Positions 1-9,005 of a stretch of DNA of 64,000 bases are shown piece by piece. The first letter of the stretch is position 1. The number at the start of each line of letters is the position of its first letter. Under the pieces are notes generated by a model. That model saw only the letters and a program-made list of their open reading frames with translations. It was not told the origin of the DNA and did not search any database. This stretch comes from Bradyrhizobium sp. (GTDB lineage: Bacteria > Pseudomonadota > Alphaproteobacteria > Rhizobiales > Xanthobacteraceae): assembly GCA_028290305.1 (NCBI GenBank), contig JAQGKC010000346.1, positions 1 through 64,000 of the forward strand, read 5' to 3'. The position numbers and the translations under genes were made by a program.

Positions 1-2
1 AG

Positions 3-881
3 GTGATGGAGAACGGACAAGAAGTCGAAAAGGAGGAACACGATAACCTCCTGGCCGAGGGTTCTTATTCGGTCGGCTCCGAAATCAAGGACGGATATCC
101 CGAGTTCACCTTGGCCGTGCTCAAGAAACTCGGCTGGGACAAGGACCTGACCGCGCAGGAAATGGAAATCATCCAGCGCGTGAATACCGCCAATCCCGAT
201 GCGGTGTCCTGGTCGCTCGATCTTTCCGGTGGAATCCAGCGCGTGTCGATCGAGCACGGTTGCTCACCCTATGGCAACGCCAAGGCTCGTATGATCGCCT
301 GGAATCTGCCCGATCCAATTCCCGTCCACCGGGAGCCAATCTATACCCCCCGCCCGGATCTCGTCGCCGATTATCCGACCTTGCCGGATGCACGGCAGTT
401 CCGCGTGCCCAATATCGGGTTCAGCGTTCAAAAAGCCGCCGTCGACAGGGGTATCGTCAAACAGTTCCCGCTGATCCTGAGCTCCGGCAGGCTTGTCGAA
501 TACGAAGGTGGTGGCGAAGAGACGCGCTCCAATAAGTGGCTCGCCGAGTTGAAGCAGCATATGTTTGTCGAAATCAATCCGGCGGACGCTGGCGAGCGCG
601 GCATCCAAGATGGCGGATGGGTCTGGGTGACCGGAGCGGAGAGCAGTTCAAGGACCCGCATGAAGGCGCTCGTGACCGAAAGGGTCGGCAAGGGCGTTGC
701 CTGGATGCCTTATCACTTTGCCGGCTGGTACGAGGGCGCTGATCTGCGCGCCAAATATCCGAAGGGTGCCGATCCCTTCGTGCTCGGCGAGAGCGTGAAT
801 ACACTCACCACGTACGGCTATGATCCTGCGACCGGTATGCAGGAGCCGAAAGCCACCCTTTGTCAGATCCGGGCGGCGTGA
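3..881 (+). CDS. fdhA: Formate dehydrogenase alpha subunit, C-terminal part (5' truncated by window)
   Basis: The reading frame is open from the first bases, so this is the last ~290 residues of a longer molybdopterin oxidoreductase. The visible part matches the molydopterin-dinucleotide-binding C-terminal domain: a segment with FPLILSSGRLVEYE, then NPADAGERGIQDGG and a GWVWVTG-type beta strand, ending in a short tail (CQIRAA). The catalytic centre lies upstream of the window. The 4Fe-4S subunit and cytochrome b follow directly, the usual fdhABC order of a periplasmic formate:quinone oxidoreductase. The assignment to formate rather than another Mo/W substrate rests on these neighbours and on the DUF3305/DUF3306/TorD accessory genes downstream. 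Confidence 0.85.
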   Translation: MMENGQEVEKEEHDNLLAEGSYSVGSEIKDGYPEFTLAVLKKLGWDKDLTAQEMEIIQRVNTANPDAVSWSLDLSGGIQRVSIEHGCSPYGNAKARMIAWNLPDPIPVHREPIYTPRPDLVADYPTLPDARQFRVPNIGFSVQKAAVDRGIVKQFPLILSSGRLVEYEGGGEETRSNKWLAELKQHMFVEINPADAGERGIQDGGWVWVTGAESSSRTRMKALVTERVGKGVAWMPYHFAGWYEGADLRAKYPKGADPFVLGESVNTLTTYGYDPATGMQEPKATLCQIRAA

Positions 882-894
882 AAAGGCAAGAACA

Positions 895-1497
895 ATGGCG
901 CGCATGAAATTCCTTTGCGACGCGGACCGATGCATCGACTGCAACGCCTGCGTTACCGCCTGCAAGAACGAGAACGAGGTGCCGTGGGGCATCAATCGCC
1001 GGCGCGTCGTTACCATCAACGACGGCAAGCCCGGCGAGCGATCGGTATCGATGGCCTGCATGCACTGCACCGACGCTCCGTGCGCCGCGGTCTGCCCAGT
1101 GACCTGCATTTATCCGACCGAAGACGGCATCGTGCTGCATTCGAAAGATCTGTGCATCGGCTGCGGTTATTGCTTCTATGCCTGTCCATTCGGCGCGCCG
1201 CAGTATCCGAAAGTCGGCAATTTCGGTTCGCGGGGCAAGATGGACAAGTGCACCTATTGCGCCGGCGGTGGCGGCCCGGAAGCCCCCGGCAGCGCCGAGG
1301 AGTTCGAGAAGTACGGCTCGGACCGGTTTGGCGCAGGTAAGCTGCCGCTCTGCGCCGAGATGTGTTCGACCAAATCACTGCTCGCGGGCGACGGCGACGT
1401 CATCGCCCGGATCTACAAGGAGCGGGTGCTCAAACGAGGCTATGGCTCGGGCGCGTGGGGCTGGCTGACAGCCTATCACGAGAGCGTCGAGGTCTGA
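895..1497 (+). CDS. fdhB: Formate dehydrogenase beta subunit, four [4Fe-4S] ferredoxin
   Basis: The 200-residue protein transfers electrons from the FdhA molybdenum/tungsten centre to the membrane cytochrome. Four cysteine clusters are visible: CIDCNACVTAC near the N-terminus, CMHCTDAPCAAVC, CIGCGYCFYAC, and a split set CTYC plus CAEMC. There is no C-terminal membrane anchor, unlike E. coli FdnH/FdoH, so membrane attachment must come from FdhC. The ATG at 895 is preferred to an upstream in-frame start at 820 because it begins just after the fdhA stop, and the longer reading would overlap fdhA with unrelated sequence. Confidence 0.9.
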   Translation: MARMKFLCDADRCIDCNACVTACKNENEVPWGINRRRVVTINDGKPGERSVSMACMHCTDAPCAAVCPVTCIYPTEDGIVLHSKDLCIGCGYCFYACPFGAPQYPKVGNFGSRGKMDKCTYCAGGGGPEAPGSAEEFEKYGSDRFGAGKLPLCAEMCSTKSLLAGDGDVIARIYKERVLKRGYGSGAWGWLTAYHESVEV

Positions 1498-1537
1498 GCG
1501 GGCGGTCCTTGGTGGGAGATCGCAGCATGAGGGCAAG

Positions 1538-2554
1538 ATGACGATCATGATGTTCTTTGTACGCATTCGCCTCGCGACCTTCGTCACGCTTCTACTTGGA
1601 TTGATGATAGCTGCTCCAGCGATCGCGCAGAAGCTCGGCCCCGATGGTGCGCCCAATCCAACCGCAAGCGTCACCAGCGAGCGCGATCTGTTCAAGCAGG
1701 TTCCCCGCGTCGAAGGACGGATCGATATTCCCGATACTAAGGCCGCCGTGCTGATCCAGCCTGCCGGGCGAACGTGGGACTACTTTCACGAGGTCCTGTT
1801 GCATTGGGGCGGCGCCATCGTGATCCTCGGCACGATTGTTTTGCTCGGATTGGCCTATCTGATCATAGGGCGGATTCGGATTTCGGCCGGCCGCTCCGGA
1901 CAAAAAATCCTCCGCTTCAAGGCCTTTGAGCGGTTCTCGCATTGGCTTACCGCGGTATCCTTTGTCATTCTCGGGCTGACCGGTTTGAACATTACCTTCG
2001 GGAAAATCCTGCTTTTGCCCGTCATCGGCCCCGACGCGTTCTCGGATGTTTCGCAGGCCGCGAAGTACGTACACAATTTCGTCAGCTTCTCATTCGTGGC
2101 GGGACTCATTCTGATCGTGGTGATTTTTTTCCGAGACAATCTTCTGGAAAGAGTGGACATCGACTGGGTCAAGCAGGGTGGAGGTTTCATAAAAAACAAA
2201 CATGCCCCCGCTGGCCGCTTCAATCTTGGTGAAAAGGCTGTTTACTGGCTTTCCCTTCTGGCTGGCCTTGCGGTCTCGGTATCGGGTTTTCTGCTGCTGT
2301 TTCCTTTCTATGGAACTGATATCGCCGATATGCAGATCGCCCAGGTCGTGCATGCCGTTGTAGCCATTCTGTTCGTCGCCCTGATACTTGCCCACATTTA
2401 TATCGGCACGCTCGGGATGGAAGGCGCGTTCGAGGCCATGGGCAGCGGCGAGGTCGACCTCAACTGGGCGAAAGAGCATCACGACCTCTGGCTTGCCCAA
2501 CAGCTCAACAAGGAGCGCGGGTCAGGTCTACCTTCAGCGACGCCCGCGGAATAG
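1538..2554 (+). CDS. fdhC: Formate dehydrogenase gamma subunit, cytochrome b556
   Basis: This 338-residue membrane protein should carry two b hemes and pass electrons to quinone. The N-terminus is a Sec-type signal (FVTLLLGLMIAAPAIAQ), followed by a periplasmic stretch of about 55 residues and four to five hydrophobic segments (roughly residues 90-110, 135-155, 172-195, 232-255, 268-292). Candidate heme ligands are the histidines in FERFSHW, KYVHNF, VVHAVV and LAHIYIG. The size with a long periplasmic N-terminal extension fits the NrfD-independent FdhC family. It is 40 bp downstream of fdhB, probably in the same transcript. Confidence 0.88.
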   Translation: MTIMMFFVRIRLATFVTLLLGLMIAAPAIAQKLGPDGAPNPTASVTSERDLFKQVPRVEGRIDIPDTKAAVLIQPAGRTWDYFHEVLLHWGGAIVILGTIVLLGLAYLIIGRIRISAGRSGQKILRFKAFERFSHWLTAVSFVILGLTGLNITFGKILLLPVIGPDAFSDVSQAAKYVHNFVSFSFVAGLILIVVIFFRDNLLERVDIDWVKQGGGFIKNKHAPAGRFNLGEKAVYWLSLLAGLAVSVSGFLLLFPFYGTDIADMQIAQVVHAVVAILFVALILAHIYIGTLGMEGAFEAMGSGEVDLNWAKEHHDLWLAQQLNKERGSGLPSATPAE

Positions 2555-2721
2555 GCGCCATCGCGAGCCCGTTCATCTGCGCGGCGCCTTCACCGCGGAT
2601 TAACTGGGCGTTGACTTGACAGCGATCAATGTCCTGCGAACGCGGGATACATAACGCATCACAATAATCTCCATAGACCTTGGGAAATCGTGAAGGGCGG
2701 ATACTTTAAGGAGTGAATATT

Positions 2722-3948
2722 ATGGATGATATGACGCGACGTACATTATTGGCAGCTACCGCCGCGGGCGGTATTCTTACGGCGGCATCCGCCGTCGGCG
2801 CGCAAACCGGGGAGCCAGTACCGCAACCGCAGCGCCCAGGACACGGCGGTACCGATCCCGGTCCGCGCAACCTTGCCCGCGACCGGCAGAACCCCGATCT
2901 GCTTGTCCCGCCCTCCACCGATCACGGCACGCTCCCCAATCTGCGTTTCTCTTTCTCGGATTCTCATGTGCGGCAGGAGTCCGGTGGCTGGACCCGGCAG
3001 GTCACCGTACGAGAGCTCGGCATTTCCAAAAATATCGCCGGCGTGAATATGCGCTTGAATGCCGGCGGGGTTCGCGAACTGCATTGGCACAAGGCGGCCG
3101 AGTGGGCCTATATGCTCTATGGCACCGCCCGCATCACAGCCATCGACTCCCACGGACAAAACTTCGTCGATGACGTTGGCGTCGGCGATCTCTGGTATTT
3201 CCCATCAGGCGTTCCGCATTCGATCCAGGGTCTCAATCCGGACGGCTGCGAATTTCTCCTCGTGTTTGACGACGGGGATTTCGACGAAGACAATACCTTC
3301 CTGCTGAGCGACTGGTTCAAGCACACGCCTAACGAGGTGCTGGCCAAGAATTTCGGTGTTTCTGGCTCATCCTTTAGTCATGTCCCGGATCCAAGCGAAC
3401 TCTACATCTTCGCTGCCCAAGTGCCGGGGGCGCTCGACTCCGACAAGATCGTCGGAGCCACGCCGGTGGCGCAAACCTTCAGTCACAGGATGTTGGCGCA
3501 ACAACCGATCAAGACCAAAAGCGGCACGGTGCGGATCACCGATACCAGCGTATTTCCGGCGTCAAAAACGATCTCGGCAGCGCTGGTCGAAGTGCAGCCA
3601 GGCGGCATGCGCGAAATGCACTGGCATCCCAACACCGATGAGTGGCAATACTACATCGAAGGTCAGGCGCGCATGGGGGTCTTCGCGGCATCAGGTCAGG
3701 CACGCACTTTCGACTTTCAGGCCGGCGATGTTGGCTACGTGCCTTTCGCTATGGGCCACTACATCGAAAATACCGGCACGACGCCGCTGCGCTTTCTGGA
3801 AGTATTCAAGAGCAGCTATTACGCCGACGTCTCGCTGAACCAGTGGCTGGCGCTGACGCCCCCCGAATTGGTACAGGCGCACCTGAAGCTGGATACGCAG
3901 ACCTTGGCCGCCTTGCACAAGGATAAGTTTCCGGTCGTGCCGGGCTGA
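2722..3948 (+). CDS. oxdC: Tat-exported bicupin, oxalate decarboxylase family
   Basis: A 408-residue two-cupin protein resembling Bacillus OxdC (oxalate to formate plus CO2, Mn-dependent). Both metal sites are intact: LHWHKAAEW with PHS in cupin 1, and [10 protein letters not shown] with GHY in cupin 2. The active-site lid, SENST in B. subtilis OxdC, reads DEDNT at residues 188-192, so the proton-relay Glu is kept but flanking residues differ. A twin-arginine signal ([13 protein letters not shown]) predicts export. The ATG at 2722 has AAGGAG at 2708-2713; an in-frame GTG at 2713 overlaps that ribosome site. Its place next to fdhABC suggests periplasmic oxalate-derived formate feeds the dehydrogenase (inference). 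Oxidase activity is an alternative. Confidence 0.8.
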   Translation: MDDMTRRTLLAATAAGGILTAASAVGAQTGEPVPQPQRPGHGGTDPGPRNLARDRQNPDLLVPPSTDHGTLPNLRFSFSDSHVRQESGGWTRQVTVRELGISKNIAGVNMRLNAGGVRELHWHKAAEWAYMLYGTARITAIDSHGQNFVDDVGVGDLWYFPSGVPHSIQGLNPDGCEFLLVFDDGDFDEDNTFLLSDWFKHTPNEVLAKNFGVSGSSFSHVPDPSELYIFAAQVPGALDSDKIVGATPVAQTFSHRMLAQQPIKTKSGTVRITDTSVFPASKTISAALVEVQPGGMREMHWHPNTDEWQYYIEGQARMGVFAASGQARTFDFQAGDVGYVPFAMGHYIENTGTTPLRFLEVFKSSYYADVSLNQWLALTPPELVQAHLKLDTQTLAALHKDKFPVVPG

Positions 3949-3989
3949 TCGGAGAGCGTCGGTGATCCGAATGGCGAGGCACCGCCGAG

Positions 3990-6032
3990 TCAGTTCGTGT
4001 CCTGGTCGTTGCTCTCCTGCGCCTTCCGCTCGCGCAGATAGTCGTCTGTGGTGCGGACTCTCCGGCTTTGCGCGCCGTAAGGATCGAAGCTTTCCTCTGC
4101 AGCGGCAGCTACCCGACAATCGTCGCACATCTTGATGACGTCGATCCGTCGAGAGTCTGTATACATCCAGTGCTTGCCTTCGAGCTTCGCTACCACGCGC
4201 TCGATCGTGCTCTTCACACCGAAGGGCTTGTTGCAGCGGATGCAGCAGAACGGTTCCTCCTCCTTGAGCACCCGAGCAGGCGCCCTCGCGGCGTCGAAGT
4301 CGATCTGCGGCTTAAGTGTTATGACATTCTCGGGGCAGGTTGCCTGGCATAGGCCGCATTGCACGCAGGCATCCTCGACAAAGCGCAGCATCGGACGGTC
4401 GGGGTCGTCACGCAATGCGCCGGTTGGGCAAGCCGACACGCAGGACAAACAAAGCGTACAGCCTTCGACGTCGATTTCGACGGCTCCGAACGGTGCCCCT
4501 TCGGGGAGTGCGACGACGCTGGCCGGATTCGGTGCCGCGCGATGCAATTCGCTCAACGCGAAACGCAATACGCTTCTTTTCCCTCCCTGCGGACGGAAGC
4601 TGGCCGGACGCGGCGCCGGAGGCATCGACGGGATCGCGCGCAATGCCTCTATCAGGAGGTCTGGATCGTCGGTTTCGATTGTATCAACCCGGCCGGCGCC
4701 AAAGCCTAGGCCTGTGAGAAGCGGATCGGCCAGCGCCATCGTGCGCAGCAAGCCGGAAACGTCATGAAGCGGTCGCGCCCGAAGCAAGAATCGCATCGCC
4801 GATGCGCCATAGGCGAAGGCGGCGGCGATGCTCTCCAGCCCGACTTGGGTGATCTCATTGACCGCGAACGGCAGCACATGGGCCGGCAGTCCGTCGCCGA
4901 ACCGTGCCAGCGCATCGATCAGCAGCGCGCCATGGGGATCATCGTGCACCAGCACGATCGCCTGTTCCCCGCCGGCTTCGCGGTAGGTAATCAGCATCGC
5001 GCGCAGCTTGCGCATCAGCACATCCTCCGAAGGCAACGCGTAAGAGGCCGCCCCGGTTGGGCAGGCAGCAGCGCATTGTCCGCAGCCCGCGCAAATGTTC
5101 GCATCGATTGCCACATGGTCGCCGGATGGTGTGATGGCGGCCGTAGGACAGAGATCGAGGCACCGCGTGCAGCCGACGATCTGGGAGCGCGAGTGGGCGC
5201 ACAAAGTAGCGTCGTAGGCGACATAACGAGGCTTCTCGAAGCTGCCGGTGAGCTCGCGCGCCCTGAGTACCGCTCGCAGCATTGCGGCGGGATTGCCGGG
5301 ATCAGCCCGTAGATAGCCGTCGCGTAGATCGGCTGCGGGGAAAAATGCCGTTCCTCCGGTCAGATCAAGAATGATATCGCAGTTCGACCGCGCATTGTTG
5401 CGCGATGGCCCGAACGCTAGTGCGCCGCGTGAGGACGGCGTCGCGTGTGCGAAATCGTCGACCGCAACCTCGAACGCGCCGAGATAACCCTTGGCGTTTC
5501 TCACCTTTCCTTTTGCCACCGGAAAATCGACGATTCGCTGCGGTACGATGGCCGCCGGCGGTTCAATCAGCACGGTGACGTCAAGATGGTCCTTGAGCAG
5601 ATTGCCGGCTTCGACGGCGGTCTCGTCGCGCCCACAGATGAGAACGACGCCGCCGCTCTCCAGTTTGACGTAGGGCACAGCCGGCGTGGGCTCTGCCGCG
5701 GCCGCAAGCAGCGCTGCCATTTTCGGCCCGGCCCGGGCAGCCTCACTGGACCATCCGGCGGATTCGCGGATATTGGCAAATGTGACCGGACTTGTTCGTC
5801 CAACTTCCACCGCCACTTCAGAGAACAGATGAGCTTCCTGGGTGCAGCCGACCGTGAGCGGTGCGTCTTCTGCCGCAATCGCCCGGAAGCGATCGAGCTC
5901 GGCGCGGCAAAGCTGGGTCGCGGCCGTCGGCTCGCGGCGACAACCGCGACGGACCGCGCCAGCGTCAAGCGGCATCGTGTCGTCGCACGAACAGATCAGG
6001 AGGTGTCCGGTGAAATCAGCCATCGCACTCAC
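3990..6032 (-). CDS. Multi-cluster 4Fe-4S binding protein of the formate dehydrogenase region
   Basis: A 680-residue protein with several modules. The first ~220 residues include a nucleotide-binding-like segment (GGVVLICGRDETAVEAGNLL). Then come two ferredoxin motifs (CTRCLDLCP, CAGCGQCAAACP), a domain of about 170 residues resembling HdrA/FrhB-associated electron carriers, and two more ferredoxin motifs (CTLCLSCVSACP, CVQCGLCQATCP). The C-terminal cysteine-rich tail (CCIRCNKPFG, later CDDCR) could bind zinc or a further cluster. It is divergent from the FDH maturation genes and is commonly found beside them. A role in electron supply to FDH maturation or a parallel redox path is plausible but unproven. 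The start is either GTG 6032 or ATG 6023. Confidence 0.75.
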   Translation of the reverse strand: MSAMADFTGHLLICSCDDTMPLDAGAVRRGCRREPTAATQLCRAELDRFRAIAAEDAPLTVGCTQEAHLFSEVAVEVGRTSPVTFANIRESAGWSSEAARAGPKMAALLAAAAEPTPAVPYVKLESGGVVLICGRDETAVEAGNLLKDHLDVTVLIEPPAAIVPQRIVDFPVAKGKVRNAKGYLGAFEVAVDDFAHATPSSRGALAFGPSRNNARSNCDIILDLTGGTAFFPAADLRDGYLRADPGNPAAMLRAVLRARELTGSFEKPRYVAYDATLCAHSRSQIVGCTRCLDLCPTAAITPSGDHVAIDANICAGCGQCAAACPTGAASYALPSEDVLMRKLRAMLITYREAGGEQAIVLVHDDPHGALLIDALARFGDGLPAHVLPFAVNEITQVGLESIAAAFAYGASAMRFLLRARPLHDVSGLLRTMALADPLLTGLGFGAGRVDTIETDDPDLLIEALRAIPSMPPAPRPASFRPQGGKRSVLRFALSELHRAAPNPASVVALPEGAPFGAVEIDVEGCTLCLSCVSACPTGALRDDPDRPMLRFVEDACVQCGLCQATCPENVITLKPQIDFDAARAPARVLKEEEPFCCIRCNKPFGVKSTIERVVAKLEGKHWMYTDSRRIDVIKMCDDCRVAAAAEESFDPYGAQSRRVRTTDDYLRERKAQESNDQDTN

Positions 6033-6230
6033 AATTACTTGTAGCTGAACCTCGTCTTCCCGGCGCGCCCTTAAGCTGGCCGATGCCCCGGGAAAAGTAT
6101 ATATCTACTGCATTAAAAAGTGCGATGCTGGATGAGGCAACGGCCGCCCGGCGCTGGCTTTTGCGGAACTACAAATACCCTGCTGCCAGGCGCCGCGTGG
6201 TTGTATCCGATCGCAGGAGGACCCGACCAG

Positions 6231-6770
6231 GTGAAGCTGTTGCGGACCATAAGGCTCGATGCGTCGGATACATTTGTCTTTGAAAAACCGGCAGAGCCTG
6301 GCGAATGGGCTGTGTCAGGCGCTTTCGCATTTTCTTATGGAGACCTGGCAAATTTGCGCGGCAAGGCGCGCGCTGCATTCCGTGCCGGCTTTTTGGGGTT
6401 GGATTCGCTTGGCCGCTCGACCCTGGCGCAGATTGTCGAAGCGAACGAAAAAGATCACTGCTCCGTTGTCGAGTTGCTCGCGGTGCAACTGGTGAAGTTT
6501 TTTGGTGCGCCTGATCTTGCTACGGCCCGCCTGGCCGCGGAGGAAGAGACCGATTTTGTGGCGTCGCTTTGCGATCACCCCCCGGGCGTGCTCGTCGCCG
6601 TAACCCGAAGCCACGAGAATGGGACCATTCGCGAGGAATTCCGCACACTGCGTCCACGCGAAGGAGTCGGGCACACGCGCGCTTTTGAATTTCTGGAAGT
6701 GGTCGGTGAAGAGGGCGTCTCAAGCGAACACCTCGATCTCGCCACGCTGGAGAAAGGCACGCCCCGTTGA
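6231..6770 (+). CDS. DUF6505-type protein of the formate dehydrogenase accessory cluster
   Basis: A soluble 179-residue protein, first gene of a five-gene overlapping set. I place the start at GTG 6231 (VKLLRTIRLD) because AGGAGG lies at 6215-6220, ten bases upstream. An ATG at 6120 would add 37 residues of unrelated composition. No catalytic motif is evident. Proteins of this kind are found only next to formate dehydrogenase genes in Bradyrhizobium-like genomes, so a role in FDH assembly or cofactor delivery is inferred from context. The family name is from recollection of such clusters, not from a search. Confidence 0.65.
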   Translation: MKLLRTIRLDASDTFVFEKPAEPGEWAVSGAFAFSYGDLANLRGKARAAFRAGFLGLDSLGRSTLAQIVEANEKDHCSVVELLAVQLVKFFGAPDLATARLAAEEETDFVASLCDHPPGVLVAVTRSHENGTIREEFRTLRPREGVGHTRAFEFLEVVGEEGVSSEHLDLATLEKGTPR

Positions 6771-7780
6771 GTGCGGCCCGCGACTTCTGGCTGGCCTGTG
6801 GCCATCATTTGCTTGACCGCGACGTGGCGGGCAATTTGCTGGTCACCGACGAATTCCTAAAGGCCTATCTGGCGCGCCCCGAATTGGTGCCGCCGCCGGA
6901 GGCATGTGTTGCGGAACGACAGCTGCACGGTGCATTGCTGAGCGATCCGCGGCGGTCGGTCGGGGCCTCGCAAATTGCCGCGATCGCCGACGCGGATGCG
7001 CGCGATAATTGGGAGGTAATGATTGGCTGGCGCGATCATCTGGTGAAGCACCGCACATTGGAGGCGGCCTACCTCGAGATTATCAGGCGCGGTATCAAAA
7101 TCCCGCACGCCTTTATTGGTCATTTGACCCAGGCGATACTGCGAAACGCGCTGGATGGTTGCAAGGATGCGTTCATGCTGCGCGCCGCGGAGATGTTCTT
7201 TCGCCCACAGCGGCTGGCGATACAGGAAGCGTCAACCGTCGCGATCGACGAAGAGACAGAGTCATTGCTCGGCCGCCCAACCCGATCGCCGTTGCAGGCG
7301 CTTTTGGGCCTGCCGTCGACGACCGAAGTCGAAATGCTGAGCGATGCAACCGCAGGCAGCTACTGGGAACGCAGCGACCGCTTCGACATGGCGCTCGACA
7401 TGACAGCCGGCCGGCGTGGATTGGCCGCCCTCGGCGACGTCGTCATCCGCTGGATATCGCACTTGCTTGCGATCGACGTCGCGGTCGAACCTCTGGCGGA
7501 ACTCAATAACGCGCCATGGTCCTGGTATGTCGGACTCGATTCCGAAGCCACACGTATCGGTGACTCCATCTGGAGCGGCAGCGATCTCGACGACGCAACG
7601 CGGGCGAAACTGATTGGCTTGTTCCGGCTGACTTTCCTTGATCCGGCAGATATGATCGAGAAGGTCAGGGGCGAGCCGGTCTATCTCCTGGCGGCCGTGA
7701 CCGCAGACGACATGTTGCGGTTGAAGCCGCAAAATCTCGTGACCGGCCTGCCAATCCGGCAAGTGGAGGCGGTCCATTGA
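6767..7780 (+). CDS. DUF6352-type protein of the formate dehydrogenase accessory cluster
   Basis: A 337-residue, mostly alpha-helical soluble protein (starts SAARDFWLACGHHLL after the initiator) with no recognisable active-site motif. The start codon is TTG inside a TTGA overlap with the stop of the preceding gene, implying translational coupling. It ends in a second TTGA overlap with the DUF3305 gene. The function is unknown; constant association with FDH maturation genes suggests an assembly role (inference). Confidence 0.65.
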   Translation: MSAARDFWLACGHHLLDRDVAGNLLVTDEFLKAYLARPELVPPPEACVAERQLHGALLSDPRRSVGASQIAAIADADARDNWEVMIGWRDHLVKHRTLEAAYLEIIRRGIKIPHAFIGHLTQAILRNALDGCKDAFMLRAAEMFFRPQRLAIQEASTVAIDEETESLLGRPTRSPLQALLGLPSTTEVEMLSDATAGSYWERSDRFDMALDMTAGRRGLAALGDVVIRWISHLLAIDVAVEPLAELNNAPWSWYVGLDSEATRIGDSIWSGSDLDDATRAKLIGLFRLTFLDPADMIEKVRGEPVYLLAAVTADDMLRLKPQNLVTGLPIRQVEAVH

Positions 7781-8286
7781 GATCGACAGCCCTCGCACGC
7801 ATCGAAGTGGGCGTCCTGGTCGAGCGACGCAAGGCGAGGAGCACGTGGGTCGATTTTGTGTGGCGACCGGCCTCGGTGTTTGTCGGGAGTCCTTCGGCCG
7901 CGCCCTGGACACCGCTCGATACGGGATCGGAAATGACCCTGTTCTATGCGGGTCAGGCCGTGATCGAATTGCACCGGACCGAGACGACAGGTTATCGCGA
8001 CAATCTCGTATCGGGCGCGCCTGCACTATGGGTGGCCTTGCACCCCACGGCTTCGGAATGTTCCTATGAAATACTCGCCGTGACGGCCGATCCGGCCGAA
8101 GGCGAGGCGTTCACCGATGCGGGCAGCTATCTGGTTGAAGCCGTGCCAATGCCGGCCGAGGTCGTGGAAGCCATCGCTCGATTCATCGCTGAGCATCATG
8201 TCGAGCGGGCCTTCATCAAGCGCCGACGCCAGTCGGTGGAACCAACACTTGCTCGACACGAAGACGGAAAAGGAGGCGAGAAATGA
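7777..8286 (+). CDS. DUF3305 family protein
   Basis: A 169-residue protein with the features of DUF3305: an N-terminal V-x-V-ER segment (ARIEVGVLVERRKARSTWVDFVWRP), a middle LFYAGQAVIELHRTET region, and a C-terminal segment predicted to be helical (VEAIARFIAEHH). It starts at TTG within a TTGA overlap and ends in an ATGA overlap with the DUF3306 gene. DUF3305 and DUF3306 are genomic companions of TorD-dependent formate dehydrogenases; the molecular role is not established. The charged C-terminus looks disordered. Confidence 0.8.
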   Translation: MRSTALARIEVGVLVERRKARSTWVDFVWRPASVFVGSPSAAPWTPLDTGSEMTLFYAGQAVIELHRTETTGYRDNLVSGAPALWVALHPTASECSYEILAVTADPAEGEAFTDAGSYLVEAVPMPAEVVEAIARFIAEHHVERAFIKRRRQSVEPTLARHEDGKGGEK

Positions 8287-8945
8287 CCGCATCCGAGAAT
8301 TTCGTTTCACGCTGGGCGCGATTGAAACGCGGGTCCGATGCCGAGCACAAAACCGACCCCACAGGGAATGGACCAGAGCCCGAGGCGTTGGTTTCCGCCG
8401 GGGCGGAAACGCCATCCGCGCCCCACCAGGACGAGGTGGCCGACGAATCCTTTGATCCGGCAAGCCTGCCGTCAATCGAAAAAATTACCGTCGATACCGA
8501 CATTCGCGGGTTCTTACAAAGCCGGGTGCCCGCCACGTTGACGCGGGCCGCGCTGCGCCAGGCGTGGGCAAGCGATCCGGCCATTCGGGACTTTATCGGG
8601 ATCGCCGAAAATCAATGGGATTTCAACGACCCGACTGCGATGCCTGGCTTCGGTCCGATGCGAGAGACGGATAGCCTGCCGGGCCTTCTGGCGCGGGCGC
8701 TGGGCGCCCATGACAAACCCGCCCGGATGCTTCCGGAAACCCCGGTCCCTGTGGCGCAGGCGCCATCGGCCGCCGACCTTGGTCAGAACGTGCAGCAAAC
8801 GTCTGAGGGTCTATCGTCGACCAACAACATCTTTAATCTACCGGACGATGGCAAAGAAGGCACGACAACCCAAAACGATCGGGTCGCCGAAGAAGATGAT
8901 TCACCACGAAGCCGCCGTTCACACGGCAGCGCTTTACCGCGGTAA
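8283..8945 (+). CDS. DUF3306 family protein
   Basis: A 220-residue protein opening with the DUF3306-type FVSRWARLKRG motif. A low-complexity acidic linker follows, then a conserved core (SLPSIEKITVDTDIRGFL, and later QAWASDPAIRDFIGIAENQWDFNDP). The last ~80 residues look disordered. The ATG overlaps the DUF3305 stop as ATGA, indicating coupling. The role in FDH maturation is inferred from context only. Confidence 0.8.
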   Translation: MTASENFVSRWARLKRGSDAEHKTDPTGNGPEPEALVSAGAETPSAPHQDEVADESFDPASLPSIEKITVDTDIRGFLQSRVPATLTRAALRQAWASDPAIRDFIGIAENQWDFNDPTAMPGFGPMRETDSLPGLLARALGAHDKPARMLPETPVPVAQAPSAADLGQNVQQTSEGLSSTNNIFNLPDDGKEGTTTQNDRVAEEDDSPRSRRSHGSALPR

Positions 8946-9005
8946 AGATCAACAGTTCTGGGTGGCTCCGGCCACTCCAGCATATGTACAGGTCACAGGT
9001 TGAGA

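Noticed and set aside
2611..2650. TTGACT/TTGACA hexamers upstream of the bicupin gene
   Set aside because: No -10-like hexamer at 16-18 bp spacing, so no promoter is called.
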